A DNA stretch of 64,000 nt from Rathayibacter sp. VKM Ac-2856 (GCF_013205055.1 NZ_JABMLF010000001.1:806001-870000), one strand, 5' to 3'. Positions 1 through 7,964 are shown, counted from the stretch's first letter. Translations and numbers: made by a program. The notes: generated by a model from the letters alone, not told the origin.

Positions 1-1104
1 CGCCAGCGCCAGCACGCTCTGCGAGCGCTGCGAGCGGAGGTTCTTGATGAAGTGCGCCTCGTCGACGACCATGCCGCGGAAGCCGAGGCTGCCGAGCCAG
101 CCGATGTGGCGGTCGAGGATGTCGTAGTTGACGATCACGACGTCGGCGAACGCGTCGAGCGTCCTGCCGTCGCCGTGGATGACGGTGGCCCGGCGCTGCG
201 GAGTCCAGCGCTCGACCTCGCGCGCCCAGTTCATCTTGACGACGTTGGGGACGACGGCGAGCAGCGGGTACGAGCCCGTGACGGACGCGGCGAGCAGGCT
301 CTGCGCCGTCTTGCCGAGACCCGGCTCGTCGGCGAGCAGGAAGCTGCGGTGCCCCTCGCGCGCGCTCTCGATGAACCGAGCCTGGTGCGGCATCAGGTCG
401 CGACCGCGCGGAGTGACCCGGTCGATCTTCGGCGGCTCGGGCAGCTCCATGCTGGCGGCGCGGCCGCCGGCACCGTACTCGAACGCCTTGAACAGCGGGC
501 CGAGCAGCTCCCAGTCGTCGAGGCGACGGCGGGCCGGCGCGGGGGCGGCGGCGATCGAGAAGTCGGGCGGCAGGAACGGGTTGGCGAGCTGGCGCGCTCG
601 CACCGACGGCGGCACGACCTGGTTGACCGGCACCTCGGGCTTGGGCTCCGGCTCGGTCACGATCAGCAGCTCGTCCGGGCTCAGCTCGGCGCCGGCCTCC
701 AGCAGCCAGTCGCGGCGCAGCTTCTGCGCGGCGGCGGTGACGCCCGCCTCGGACTCGAGGAGGGCGATCAGGCTGGTGTCGCGCGCCGCGGTCTTCGCGA
801 GGATCGTCGCGATGCCGTCGAGGCGCTTCATCTCCTCCGCGCGCTGCGCGTCGCTGAGCTCCGTGTCGACCTTGACCCGCTTGCGCTCCTCGCGCATCAG
901 CAGGGCGATGACGAGGAACTTCGTCCGGTTCGTGGGCCCGACCTTGCCGGTCTGGGCCTTGGCCTCCACCTCGCGCACGCGGCGGGCGAGGATGGGGATG
1001 ATCCCGGAGTTGTCGACACCGCGCGAGCGCGAGCGCGGGCGGGTGCCCGCCGAGCTCGTCTGACGACGCGACTGACCGGACTGACGCTGGCCGCTGCGAG
1101 CCAT
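1..1104 (-). CDS. SNF2-family DEAD/DEAH-box helicase, C-terminal part missing (runs off left edge)
   Basis: Only the first 368 residues are present; the gene continues past the left edge. The N-terminus (about residues 1-30) is basic and rich in Arg and Ser. It is followed by a charged helical region and then the start of a RecA-like helicase domain. Visible motifs are a Walker A sequence DEPGLGKT at about 259-266, a VVPNVVKMNW segment typical of SNF2 motif Ia, and the motif II box DEAH at 348-351. SNF2 proteins use ATP to translocate on or remodel DNA; the specific role here is unknown. The ATG at 1104 is preceded by a GAGGAGGAG ribosome-binding site. The next gene on the same strand ends about 270 bases upstream. 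It could also be annotated simply as DEAD/DEAH helicase. Confidence 0.85.
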   Translation of the reverse strand, partial: MARSGQRQSGQSRRQTSSAGTRPRSRSRGVDNSGIIPILARRVREVEAKAQTGKVGPTNRTKFLVIALLMREERKRVKVDTELSDAQRAEEMKRLDGIATILAKTAARDTSLIALLESEAGVTAAAQKLRRDWLLEAGAELSPDELLIVTEPEPKPEVPVNQVVPPSVRARQLANPFLPPDFSIAAAPAPARRRLDDWELLGPLFKAFEYGAGGRAASMELPEPPKIDRVTPRGRDLMPHQARFIESAREGHRSFLLADEPGLGKTAQSLLAASVTGSYPLLAVVPNVVKMNWAREVERWTPQRRATVIHGDGRTLDAFADVVIVNYDILDRHIGWLGSLGFRGMVVDEAHFIKNLRSQRSQSVLALA

Positions 1105-1349
1105 GCTCCTCCTCGACGTGGACGGGGGCGGAGGAGGGGTTCCCGCGCTCCACCGTCGCATTGCACTGTGCTGGTTCGTCACCGTGCTGGTGTTGCACTT
1201 GCACTGGCCGCGTCGCGTCGGAGACGAGACGGGCACCGATGCACCCGGTGGCCGTCGGGAGCTCCGAGCAACGGGTCTGAGACCCGGTCGCAGCATCCCC
1301 GGCGTGCAGGTGCGCGACGAGTCTACTCCTCAGGGACCCTCAGGTGGCA

Positions 1350-1370
1350 CGCGGCGCGTCCGGCGCCGCG
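1350..1370 (-). terminator. Hairpin downstream of the small membrane protein gene
   Basis: An 8-bp stem (CGCGGCGC paired with GCGCCGCG) encloses a 5-base loop, starting 5 bases past the stop codon of the minus-strand gene at 1375. There is no clear U-run, which is common for actinobacterial terminators. Confidence 0.4.
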
Positions 1371-1374
1371 GACG

Positions 1375-1746
1375 TCACTCCGGAACGCGCACGCGGATGA
1401 TCAGGCCCGCCGCGACGACGACGCCGACGGCCGCGAGGTGCAGGGAGGACCAGACGGCGTCCGGGAAAGAGAACGGCAGCACCGGGTTCCACAGCACGAC
1501 GATCGGCGCGAGCCCGATCAGCCAGTAGTACGCCTTCGCCTGGATCGCGAACCAGCCGATGACGGCCGCGAGGATCGCCACCGGGTACCGCACGAAGTCG
1601 TACGCGTCGCCGCCCACCAGCGCGAGGCCCGCGAGCAGGATGATCGCCGTCAGGATCCCGGGCGCCAGCGCCATCCGCGCGCTCGAGCGGGACGGGTAGC
1701 GGTCGGCGGTGCCGCCGCGGGGCGGTCCGGACTTCTTGGCGTTCAC
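1375..1746 (-). CDS. Small four-helix membrane protein (DUF6804-like)
   Basis: A 123-residue protein with a short basic, hydrophilic N-terminus and about four membrane helices (roughly residues 27-45, 52-70, 73-93 and 98-118). The aromatic stretch AIQAKAYYWLIGLAPIVVLW resembles the uncharacterised DUF6804 group; that family call is from memory and not certain. I chose the GTG at 1746 because a TACGAT hexamer lies exactly 6 bases upstream, as in many genes here. The reading frame stays open further upstream but runs into the divergent regulator's promoter. It is transcribed away from the CsoR-type gene at 1844 and shares its 97-bp control region. Function unknown. Confidence 0.7.
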   Translation of the reverse strand: MNAKKSGPPRGGTADRYPSRSSARMALAPGILTAIILLAGLALVGGDAYDFVRYPVAILAAVIGWFAIQAKAYYWLIGLAPIVVLWNPVLPFSFPDAVWSSLHLAAVGVVVAAGLIIRVRVPE

Positions 1747-1752
1747 CCGTCG

Positions 1753-1758
1753 ATCGTA
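1753..1758 (-). promoter_or_regulatory. -10 box (TACGAT) for the membrane protein gene at 1746
   Basis: TACGAT on the minus strand ends 6 bases before the GTG start, so transcription should begin at or next to the start codon (leaderless). No convincing -35 box is visible. Confidence 0.55.
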
Positions 1759-1801
1759 CGCGGCGCACCCGACGGAGACGTCCGACCCGACCTCGAGGCG
1801 C

Positions 1802-1818
1802 ATACCCCCGCCGGGTAT
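1802..1818. promoter_or_regulatory. Candidate operator for the CsoR/RcnR-type regulator
   Basis: The sequence ATACCCCCGCCGGGTAT is an inverted repeat with 6-bp arms ATACCC and GGGTAT around a 5-base centre. Operators of this regulator family are typically G/C tracts flanked by AT-rich ends of the form TACCC..GGGTA. The site ends 13 bases before the -10 box of the regulator gene, so it covers the expected -35 region, which fits autorepression. Binding is inferred, not shown. Confidence 0.6.
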
Positions 1819-1831
1819 CCGAGCTCCGACG

Positions 1832-1837
1832 TAAGCT
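1832..1837 (+). promoter_or_regulatory. -10 box (TAAGCT) for the CsoR-type regulator
   Basis: TAAGCT ends 6 bases before the GTG at 1844, predicting a leaderless or near-leaderless transcript. The intervening bases are also purine-rich (GGAGGG). Confidence 0.55.
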
Positions 1838-1843
1838 GGAGGG

Positions 1844-2122
1844 GTGATCGAGGATCTGAAGAAGCGCTCCCTGCACCGCGCCCGCATCCTGGCGGGCCAG
1901 ATGCGCGGCCTCGAGAAGGCCATCGAGAACGAGGACTACTGCGTCGACATCGTCACGCAGTCGCTCGCCATCCAGAAGTCGCTCGGCTCGCTCAACAAGC
2001 TGATCGTCGAGAACCACCTCCGCACGCACGTCACCGCGATGTTCGACGAGGGCGGCGACGCGCGCGAGGCGGCGATCGCCGAGCTCGTGAAGATCTTCGA
2101 GCTCTCCAACAACCGCTCGTGA
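1844..2122 (+). CDS. CsoR/RcnR/FrmR-family transcriptional repressor
   Basis: A 92-residue all-helical DUF156-type repressor. The family binds DNA as a tetramer and releases it on binding metal, formaldehyde or sulfane sulfur. The ligand positions here are Cys33, His58 and His62 in the spacing C-x24-H-x3-H. Copper-sensing CsoR has Cys at the last position, whereas nickel/cobalt-sensing RcnR has C-H-H plus an N-terminal His that is absent here, so the inducer cannot be assigned. The GTG start is supported by the -10 box 6 bases upstream. Its stop overlaps the start of the macrodomain gene (GTGA), so the two are probably translationally coupled. No copper chaperone or P-type ATPase lies nearby. 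Confidence 0.88.
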   Translation: MIEDLKKRSLHRARILAGQMRGLEKAIENEDYCVDIVTQSLAIQKSLGSLNKLIVENHLRTHVTAMFDEGGDAREAAIAELVKIFELSNNRS

Positions 2123-2643
2123 CCGCGCTCACCGCGGTCCGCGGCGACATCACCCGCGAGCAGGTCGACGTCATCGTGAACGCCGCCAACTCGACGCTGC
2201 TCGGCGGCGGCGGGGTCGACGGAGCGATCCACCGCGCCGGCGGCCCCGAGATCCTCGAGGAGTGCCGGCGCCTCCGGGCCGGCGTGCTGCGCGACGGGCT
2301 CCCCGCCGGTTCCGCGGTCGCCACCACGGCCGGGCGCCTGCCCGCCCGCTGGGTCGTGCACACCGTCGGACCCGTGTACTCGAGCGGCACCGACCGCTCC
2401 GCCGTCCTCGCCTCCGCCTACACCGAGTCGATCCGCGTCGCCCGCTCCCTCGGCGCTCGCACGGTGGCCTTCCCGGCTGTCTCGGCCGGCGTCTACGGCT
2501 GGCCGATGGCGAGCGCGGCCCGCGTCGCGGTCGACTCGGCCCGCCTGGCCGCCGCCGAAGCCGGCCCGAACCCCCTCGACGAGGTCCGCTTCGTGCTCTT
2601 CTCCGAGGACGCCCTCGCCGCCTTCCGCGAGGCGCTCGCCTAG
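2119..2643 (+). CDS. Macrodomain protein (O-acetyl-ADP-ribose deacetylase-like)
   Basis: A 174-residue single macrodomain. It shows VIVNAAN at about 18-24, the glycine-rich loop GGGGVDGAIH at 29-38 and FPAVSAGVYGWP at 118-129. These are the ADP-ribose binding and catalytic loops of the MacroD/YmdB type, which hydrolyse O-acetyl-ADP-ribose or remove ADP-ribose from acidic residues. The length is normal for a single-domain enzyme. The GTG start overlaps the preceding regulator's stop codon, so the gene appears to form a two-gene operon with that sensor. The link between the sensor's ligand and ADP-ribose chemistry is not obvious. The exact substrate is inferred from the family only. Confidence 0.88.
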   Translation: MTALTAVRGDITREQVDVIVNAANSTLLGGGGVDGAIHRAGGPEILEECRRLRAGVLRDGLPAGSAVATTAGRLPARWVVHTVGPVYSSGTDRSAVLASAYTESIRVARSLGARTVAFPAVSAGVYGWPMASAARVAVDSARLAAAEAGPNPLDEVRFVLFSEDALAAFREALA

Positions 2644-2709
2644 CTCGCCGCCCGGGTCGCGGCGCCGGTCCCCGAGCCCGCGCCGGTCCCGACGCCGGGA
2701 ACGACGAAA

Positions 2710-2736
2710 GGAGCCGGACCTCACGGTCACGGCTCC
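2710..2736. terminator. Bidirectional hairpin between macrodomain and SGNH hydrolase genes
   Basis: GGAGCCG at 2710-2716 pairs with CGGCTCC at 2730-2736. An inner GACC/GGTC stem is separated by a single bulged A and closes on a TCAC loop. It sits between two converging genes and can serve both. Confidence 0.5.
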
Positions 2737-2770
2737 CCTCGGCTCCGCAGAGCTGCCTGTCGGCGAAGCG

Positions 2771-3394
2771 CTACGCCGTCTTCGGCCGCGCGAACTCGTC
2801 GTACGGCAGCGTGATCGGCCGGGTGCGCGGGGGCATCCGCAGCACCGAGTCCAGCGCCGGGCCGAGGGCCTCGCGCCACGCGGCGTAGCCGGCCTCGTTG
2901 AGGTGCAGGCCGTCGGGCGAGTACTGCTCGAGCAGCGCCCCGTCCTCGCCGGCGAGCACCGGCCACAGGTCGAGGTAGCCCGCGTGCGCCGTCGGCGCGA
3001 ACTGCCACAGGTGGCGGTTGACCTCGCGGATCTGCGCGCCGAACTCGCGGGCGCGCGGCAGGATCGACGTCACCAGGATGCGGACGTCGGGGAGGTCGCG
3101 GCGGAAGGTCGCGACGATGGTCTCGATGTTGCGCACGATGTGCTCGGTCGTCCGGTGGTAGGCGAGATCGTTCGTGCCGACGAGCAGCACCACCGTGTCC
3201 GGCGCCCCCTCGACGAGCTCCGGCAGCCGCTCGACGACGTCGTCGCTCGTGGCCCCGCCGACGCCCTCGTCGACCACCGTCGACGCCGTCAGCCACTCGT
3301 CCCAGGATCCGCCCTGAATGATGCTGTCGCCGATGAAGGCGACCTTTCCCAGCTGGAGATCGCGCCCCGCGTCCGTGTCCGATCGTTCGCTCAT
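2771..3394 (-). CDS. SGNH/GDSL-type hydrolase
   Basis: A 207-residue SGNH esterase-like protein. All four blocks are present: GDS with nucleophile Ser24 (block I), GVGG at 44-47 (block II glycine), GTND at 73-76 (block III Asn75) and SPDGLH with Asp161 and His164 (block V). No signal peptide is evident, so the enzyme is probably cytoplasmic. The natural ester substrate is unknown. The ATG at 3394 is preceded by GAGAGGAGC, a good ribosome-binding site. The gene lies 56 bases downstream of the SDR gene on the same strand and may be co-transcribed with it. Confidence 0.85.
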   Translation of the reverse strand: MSERSDTDAGRDLQLGKVAFIGDSIIQGGSWDEWLTASTVVDEGVGGATSDDVVERLPELVEGAPDTVVLLVGTNDLAYHRTTEHIVRNIETIVATFRRDLPDVRILVTSILPRAREFGAQIREVNRHLWQFAPTAHAGYLDLWPVLAGEDGALLEQYSPDGLHLNEAGYAAWREALGPALDSVLRMPPRTRPITLPYDEFARPKTA

Positions 3395-3450
3395 CGTGCT
3401 CCTCTCGTTCGCGTCCGAGGCGGCGTCGCCGCCCGCGGACCCCTCCATTG

Positions 3451-5016
3451 TCACCGCTGCGCCCCGCGCCCACCAGGGGAGCGCTCCTCGCCGGCATCGG
3501 CGAGGTCGGACGCGGTGGCCGTGATGCGGTTCGCCATCCCGTTGAAGATCACGCCGTGGAAGGGCAGGACGGCGAACCAGTAGAGCCGTCCGCCGAGCCC
3601 CTGCGGGAAGAACACGGCGCGCTGCGTGTAGACCGAGCCGCCGTCCTCGCCGGGCTCCGCGCGCATCTCGAGCCAGGCTCCGCCGGGCACCTTCATCTCG
3701 GCGCGCAGGCGCAGCAGCGTCGGCCGCTCGATCGCCTCGACGCGCCAGAAGTCGAGGGCGTCGCCCGCGTGCAGCCGCTCGGAGTCGCGGCGCCCGCGCT
3801 GCAGGCCCACTCCCCCGACGAGCTTGTCCATCCAGCCGCGGATCGCCCACGCGAGCGGGAACGAGTACCAGCCGTTGGTGCCGCCGATGCCCTCGATGAC
3901 CCGCCAGAGCTTCGCCGGGTCGGCGCCGGTCCGGCGCACCTTGAGGTCGACGTAGACGGTGTGGCCCGCCCAGTCCGGGTCGCTCGGCAGCGGGTCGCTC
4001 GGCGCTCCGACGACCTCCGCGTTCTGCCAGCTGGTCTCGATCTCGCCCGCCTGCATCTTGCCCAGCGCGAGCCGGACGGAGCGGCGGTACGGCGTGAGCC
4101 CGCCCTCGGGGTCCGGGATCAGCCCGCGGATGTCGTCCTCGCGCACCACGCAGTCGTACTGCAGCGACGCGATGATCGGCACCGCCAGCGAGCGCGGGAT
4201 CGGCGTCACGAGGTTCACCCACTGCGAGGCGAGCCACGGCGTGAAGACCGGCAGCGAGGCGATCGGCCGCTGCGCGAGCCCCGCCTCGACCGCGTAGCCG
4301 TTCATCATCTGGCCGTAGCGGAGCACGTCCGGCCCGCCGATGTCGAAGGTGCGGTTGAGCGTCGCGTCCTCGAGCGCGGCGGCGCCGAGCAGGTAGTGCA
4401 GCACGTCGCGGACGGCGATCGGCTGGATGAAGTTGCGCACCCACTGCGGGGCGGGCATGTACGGCAGCACGTCGGTGAGGTGGCGCACCATCTCGAACGA
4501 CGTCGAGCCGGAGCCGATGATGACGCCGGCCTGCAGAGCGATGGTCGGCACGCCGGAGGCCATCAGGATCCGGCCCACCTCGGCGCGCGAACGCAGGTGC
4601 GGCGAGAGCTTCTCGAGATCCGGGTGCAGCCCGCCGAGGTAGACGATCCGCTCGACGCCGGCGGCGAGCGCGGCCTCGGCGACGTTGGTCGCGGCGCGGC
4701 TCTCGACCTGCTCGAAGCGCGCGTGGTCCGAGCCCGAGCCCATCGAGTGCACGAGGTAGTAGAGGACGTCGACGCCCTCGAACGCGGCCGCCAGCGACTC
4801 CGGGTCGCTGAGGTCGCCCTGCGCCACCTCGACGTCGCCGGCCCACGGGACCTCGGCGAGCTTGCGCGGGTCGCGCACGAGCACGCGCACGCGGTAGCCC
4901 GCCTCGAGCAGGCGCGGGGTGAGGCGGCCGCCGATGTAGCCGGTCGCGCCGGTGACGAGGGCCAGGGGACGGGCCGGGTCCGCGGCGCGCGACGGGGCGG
5001 GTGAGGATTCGCTCAT
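3451..5016 (-). CDS. SDR-family NAD(P)-binding protein fused to a DUF2867 domain
   Basis: A 521-residue two-domain protein. Residues about 18-330 are an extended Rossmann domain of the atypical-SDR type, with the dinucleotide motif VTGATGYIGG at 21-30 and an arginine-rich RVLVRDP strand end that suggests NADPH preference. The C-terminal 170 residues resemble the DUF2867 / SRPBCC-like fold common in such actinobacterial proteins. The reaction is unknown, though relatives are often annotated as nucleoside-diphosphate-sugar epimerases. The ATG at 5016 has a TACCGT hexamer exactly 6 bases upstream, so the mRNA is probably leaderless. Confidence 0.82.
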   Translation of the reverse strand: MSESSPAPSRAADPARPLALVTGATGYIGGRLTPRLLEAGYRVRVLVRDPRKLAEVPWAGDVEVAQGDLSDPESLAAAFEGVDVLYYLVHSMGSGSDHARFEQVESRAATNVAEAALAAGVERIVYLGGLHPDLEKLSPHLRSRAEVGRILMASGVPTIALQAGVIIGSGSTSFEMVRHLTDVLPYMPAPQWVRNFIQPIAVRDVLHYLLGAAALEDATLNRTFDIGGPDVLRYGQMMNGYAVEAGLAQRPIASLPVFTPWLASQWVNLVTPIPRSLAVPIIASLQYDCVVREDDIRGLIPDPEGGLTPYRRSVRLALGKMQAGEIETSWQNAEVVGAPSDPLPSDPDWAGHTVYVDLKVRRTGADPAKLWRVIEGIGGTNGWYSFPLAWAIRGWMDKLVGGVGLQRGRRDSERLHAGDALDFWRVEAIERPTLLRLRAEMKVPGGAWLEMRAEPGEDGGSVYTQRAVFFPQGLGGRLYWFAVLPFHGVIFNGMANRITATASDLADAGEERSPGGRGAQR

Positions 5017-5022
5017 GCGGCC

Positions 5023-5028
5023 ACGGTA
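5023..5028 (-). promoter_or_regulatory. -10 box (TACCGT) for the SDR-DUF2867 gene
   Basis: TACCGT on the minus strand lies 6 bases before the ATG at 5016 in an otherwise GC-rich stretch. This is the spacing expected of a leaderless promoter. Confidence 0.5.
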
Positions 5029-5124
5029 CGCCGCCGCCCCTGGGCGCTCTCCCGCTGGTGCGCCGCCCCGGCCGCTGCTAGGGCCGCCGACCCCGCCCGC
5101 CCGGGCTCCTCGGGGCGCTCGAGG

Positions 5125-6069
5125 TCAGTCGGCCGGTCGCTCCGCGCCGAGGATCGCGCGGACCTTCTCGACGTCGTCGTTCATCTGCCGGATCAGCGGC
5201 TCGACGCCCTCGTAGGCGACCTGCCCGCGGATGCGCGAGACGAAGGCGACGTCGACCACGCGGTCGTAGAGGTCGATCGTCTGATCCAGCAGGAACGCCT
5301 CGACCTGCTTGGGCGGCACGCCGACGAAGGTCGGGTTGCTGCCGACCGAGATCGCGGCCGGGTAGCTGCGGCCCTCGGTGACGAAGCGGCCGGCGTAGAC
5401 GCCGTCGGCGGGGATCAGCCCCTGCGACTCCGGCGAGAGGTTCGCGGTGGGGAAGCCGAGCTCTCGGCCGCGCTTCGCCCCGTGCACGACGACGCCGCGC
5501 ACCACGGGCTCGTGGCCGAGCAGCCAGGTGGCGTGCTCGACATCGCCGTCGGCCAGCAGCTCGCGGATCCAGGTCGAGGAGACGCGGCGGCCGTGCTCGG
5601 GCCGGACGTCGTCGATCAGCTCGACCTCGAAGCCGTGCGCCTCGCCGAGCGTCCGCAGCATCGCCACGTCGCCGGCCCCGTGGGCGCCGAAGCGGAAGTC
5701 CGAGCCGACCAGCACCACGCGCGCCTCCAGGGCGTCCACGAGCACCTGCTGCACGAACTCCTCCGCCGTGAGCGAGCGGAACTGCTCGTCGAACGCCAGC
5801 AGCAGGGTCGCGTCGATCCCCGTCTCGGCCAGCAGCTCGAGCTTCTGCTCGTTGCCGACGAGGGCCGGCGGGCACCTCTCCGGCGCGATGACGCTGAGCG
5901 GATTGCGGTCGAAGGTGACGACGACCGCGGCGAGACCGCGCTCGCGCGCGCGGGCGTGCAGGGTGTCGATCACGGCCCGGTGGCCGGTGTGCACGCCGTC
6001 GAACTTGCCGATCGTGACGGCGGACGGGCCGATGCCGGTGAGGTCGGCGGGTCGCTGCTCGATGCGCAT
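5125..6069 (-). CDS. ribF: Bifunctional riboflavin kinase / FAD synthetase
   Basis: A 314-residue enzyme that makes FMN from riboflavin and then FAD. The N-terminal nucleotidyltransferase domain carries IGKFDGVHTGH at 20-30 (the HxGH-type motif) and later SSTWIRELL. The C-terminal kinase domain carries RGRELGFPTANL, which holds the PTAN flavokinase signature. Length matches the bacterial family. The start at 6069 was chosen over an in-frame ATG 51 bases upstream because it overlaps the stop of the preceding membrane-protein gene and begins at the conserved domain edge. In many actinobacteria ribF follows truB; here two small membrane-protein genes lie between. Confidence 0.93.
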   Translation of the reverse strand: MRIEQRPADLTGIGPSAVTIGKFDGVHTGHRAVIDTLHARARERGLAAVVVTFDRNPLSVIAPERCPPALVGNEQKLELLAETGIDATLLLAFDEQFRSLTAEEFVQQVLVDALEARVVLVGSDFRFGAHGAGDVAMLRTLGEAHGFEVELIDDVRPEHGRRVSSTWIRELLADGDVEHATWLLGHEPVVRGVVVHGAKRGRELGFPTANLSPESQGLIPADGVYAGRFVTEGRSYPAAISVGSNPTFVGVPPKQVEAFLLDQTIDLYDRVVDVAFVSRIRGQVAYEGVEPLIRQMNDDVEKVRAILGAERPAD

Positions 6070-6584
6070 CAGGCCCTCGTCCCCGCGGCGGACCGGCGCC
6101 CCTGCACCCGCAGCCACCACAGCCCGAGCACCGGCAGCACCAGCGGGATGAGGAGGTAGCCGGCGCCGAACGCGGCCCAGACCGTCGACTGCCGGCCGAA
6201 CGGGTCGGCGCTGGCGAGGCCGAGCAGCTGCGGCGCGAGCACGCTGATCGCGCCGACGACGAGCACGCCGACCAACTCGAACGTGATGGTCACGAAGGCG
6301 ATCCGCTGCCAGACCCGACCCGGAGCGACGAGGGCGACGGTCGCGACGATGTAGACCACCGCGGAGAGCGCCGACAGCGAGAAGGCGAGCGGCGCCTCGT
6401 CGAAGCGGTCGATGATCTGGAAGACCGAGCGGCCGGTCGCGGCGAGCGCGAGGATCCCGTAGACGACGACGAGCAGGCTGCCGATGCCGCGGGATCGCGC
6501 CGAGCGGGCGGTCTGCCGGTCGGGGTTCGGCTGAGCTGGGTCGTGGGCCGCCCGTCCGGGCGCATCGCTGGAGTGGTTCGACAT
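6069..6584 (-). CDS. Four-helix membrane protein of unknown function
   Basis: A 171-residue protein with a hydrophilic, Arg/Ser-rich N-terminal 35 residues and then four predicted membrane helices (about 36-55, 65-87, 92-115 and 136-158). It ends in a short basic tail. I do not recognise the family. Its stop overlaps the ribF start (TGATG), so the two are probably translationally coupled. The same arrangement with truB suggests a truB-membrane-membrane-ribF operon, although a TACCAT box upstream may give it its own promoter. It could be a transporter accessory protein, but nothing in the sequence shows this. Confidence 0.75.
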   Translation of the reverse strand: MSNHSSDAPGRAAHDPAQPNPDRQTARSARSRGIGSLLVVVYGILALAATGRSVFQIIDRFDEAPLAFSLSALSAVVYIVATVALVAPGRVWQRIAFVTITFELVGVLVVGAISVLAPQLLGLASADPFGRQSTVWAAFGAGYLLIPLVLPVLGLWWLRVQGRRSAAGTRA

Positions 6585-6594
6585 CGCAGGGTCA

Positions 6595-6600
6595 ATGGTA
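6595..6600 (-). promoter_or_regulatory. Possible -10 box (TACCAT) for the membrane protein-ribF pair
   Basis: TACCAT lies 10 bases before the ATG at 6584, slightly further than in the leaderless cases in this window. That gives a predicted leader of only a few bases. Confidence 0.35.
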
Positions 6601-6644
6601 GGCGCTCGATGCGCCCTCTCCCCCTCGGCGGAGGATCGGGAGCG

Positions 6645-7013
6645 TCAGGCGGTCTGGACGAACCAGATCTGGTGCATCCGGTAGACCATCACCGCGATCG
6701 CGAGGCAGACCACGCCGAGGATCACCGTGCTCCACCGGCTGCGCTCGATCAGCGCCCAGAAGCCGGCCGCGAGCGGCAGGATGAGCGCCGAGACCAGGTA
6801 GATGTAGAACTCCGGCAGGCTGCCCGAGGGCCTGTTGCCGACGACGGGCGAGACGATCGCCACGGCGAGCTGGACGATCAGCAGCAGCTCGACGATCGCC
6901 GTGGCGCCGACCGTGACGTCGGAGGGCCGCCGACCGATCATGCCGAGCACGAGGCAGAGCAGTCCCGCGGCGACCGCCACGCCGACCTGCAGCGTGGTGA
7001 ACCAGTCGATCAC
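6645..7013 (-). CDS. Small four-helix membrane protein
   Basis: A 122-residue protein made almost entirely of four membrane helices (about 5-25, 37-56, 68-88 and 95-112), with short loops and no recognisable domain. The GTG start at 7013 overlaps the truB stop codon (GTGA), which fixes the start and implies translational coupling to truB. The internal SDVTVGATAIVELLLIVQ region has no catalytic motif. The conserved position beside truB and ribF hints at a housekeeping role, but the function is unknown. Confidence 0.72.
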   Translation of the reverse strand: MIDWFTTLQVGVAVAAGLLCLVLGMIGRRPSDVTVGATAIVELLLIVQLAVAIVSPVVGNRPSGSLPEFYIYLVSALILPLAAGFWALIERSRWSTVILGVVCLAIAVMVYRMHQIWFVQTA

Positions 7014-7951
7014 GGCGTGCCCACCCGGAGTTCCTCGGTGGGGAAGTTGACGACGCTCTTGAGCGCGGTGCCCCGACGCTCGGCGAGGCCCACCAGGCGC
7101 TCCCCCGGCCCGACGGCGGCGAGGAGGCCCTTCGCGCCCGCGAACGCCTCGGGCACCGGGATCCGCTTGCCGTTGGCCAGGTCGACCGCCTCGCGGCCGT
7201 CGAGGTGCAGGAGGGGGAACAGCTCGCCCGCGACGGCCGTCGGCGGGAGCAGCGCGGCCGGGACGTCGAGCTCGTCGATGTCGCCGGCCTGAGCGACCCG
7301 GAACGGGCCGACGGCCGTGCGCCGGAGGACCGTGAGGTGCCCGCCGACGCCGAGGGCCGCGCCCAGATCGCGGGCCAGCGCGCGGATGTAGGTGCCCGAG
7401 GAGCAGGTGACGCGGACGTCGAGGTCGAGGAACCCGTCGACCTCGCGGCGCTCGGGCACGTCGAAGGCGCTCACGATCACGGGCCGCGCGGGCAGCACGA
7501 CCTCCTCGCCGTCGCGGACGCGGGCATACGCGCGCCGGCCGTCCACCTTGATGGCGCTCACCGAGCTCGGGATCTGCTCGATCGCGCCGGTGAGGGTCGC
7601 CACCGCGGCGTCGACCGCGTCGGCCGTGAGCGCCGCGACGGCGCCCGGCTCGGCCGTGGAGATCGTCTCGCCCTCGCGGTCGTCCGTGCCGGTCGCGGCG
7701 CCGAGGCGGATCGTCGCCTCGTACTCCTTGTCCAGCCCGACCAGGTAGGTGAGGAGCCGGGTCGAGGGGCCGAGGCCGAGGATCATCAGTCCGGTCGCCA
7801 TCGGATCGAGCGTTCCGGCGTGCCCGACCTTGCGGGTCCCGGCGCGGCGCCGGGTCCGCGAGACGAGGTCGTGGCTGGTGATGCCGCCCGGCTTGTCCAG
7901 CAGGAGGATCCCGTTCGGCGCCGCCGCGGAAGGGCTGGGAGTCTCGAGCAC
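7010..7951 (-). CDS. truB: tRNA pseudouridine(55) synthase
   Basis: A 313-residue TruB that converts U55 of the T-loop of tRNAs to pseudouridine. The catalytic motif GHAGTLDPMATG is at 43-54 with catalytic Asp49. The substrate-binding segments KEYEATIRLG, AIKVDGRRAYARVRDGE and CSSGTYIRALARDLG all follow in order. A roughly 55-residue C-terminal extension has the PUA-like pattern common in actinobacteria. There is no ribosome-binding site before the GTG at 7951, but a TATCCT hexamer lies 7 bases upstream, which fits a leaderless mRNA and decides the start. Canonically truB follows rbfA; here it is separated from it by a four-gene block. Confidence 0.95.
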   Translation of the reverse strand: MLETPSPSAAAPNGILLLDKPGGITSHDLVSRTRRRAGTRKVGHAGTLDPMATGLMILGLGPSTRLLTYLVGLDKEYEATIRLGAATGTDDREGETISTAEPGAVAALTADAVDAAVATLTGAIEQIPSSVSAIKVDGRRAYARVRDGEEVVLPARPVIVSAFDVPERREVDGFLDLDVRVTCSSGTYIRALARDLGAALGVGGHLTVLRRTAVGPFRVAQAGDIDELDVPAALLPPTAVAGELFPLLHLDGREAVDLANGKRIPVPEAFAGAKGLLAAVGPGERLVGLAERRGTALKSVVNFPTEELRVGTP

Positions 7952-7958
7952 GGGTGCG

Positions 7959-7964
7959 AGGATA
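7959..7964 (-). promoter_or_regulatory. -10 box (TATCCT) for truB
   Basis: TATCCT ends 7 bases before the GTG start of truB, and no Shine-Dalgarno sequence lies between. It supports both the start choice and a leaderless transcript. Confidence 0.55.

Noticed and set aside
1158-1210. Repeated TTGCACT words upstream of the helicase gene, considered as an operator
   Set aside because: Spacing is irregular and no symmetrical site or promoter could be placed around them. Kept only as an impression.
52-2118. Plus-strand frame leading into the macrodomain protein, giving an 863-residue protein
   Set aside because: The upstream part is antisense to the helicase and DUF6804-like gene. The true macrodomain starts at the GTG at 2119, overlapping the regulator stop.
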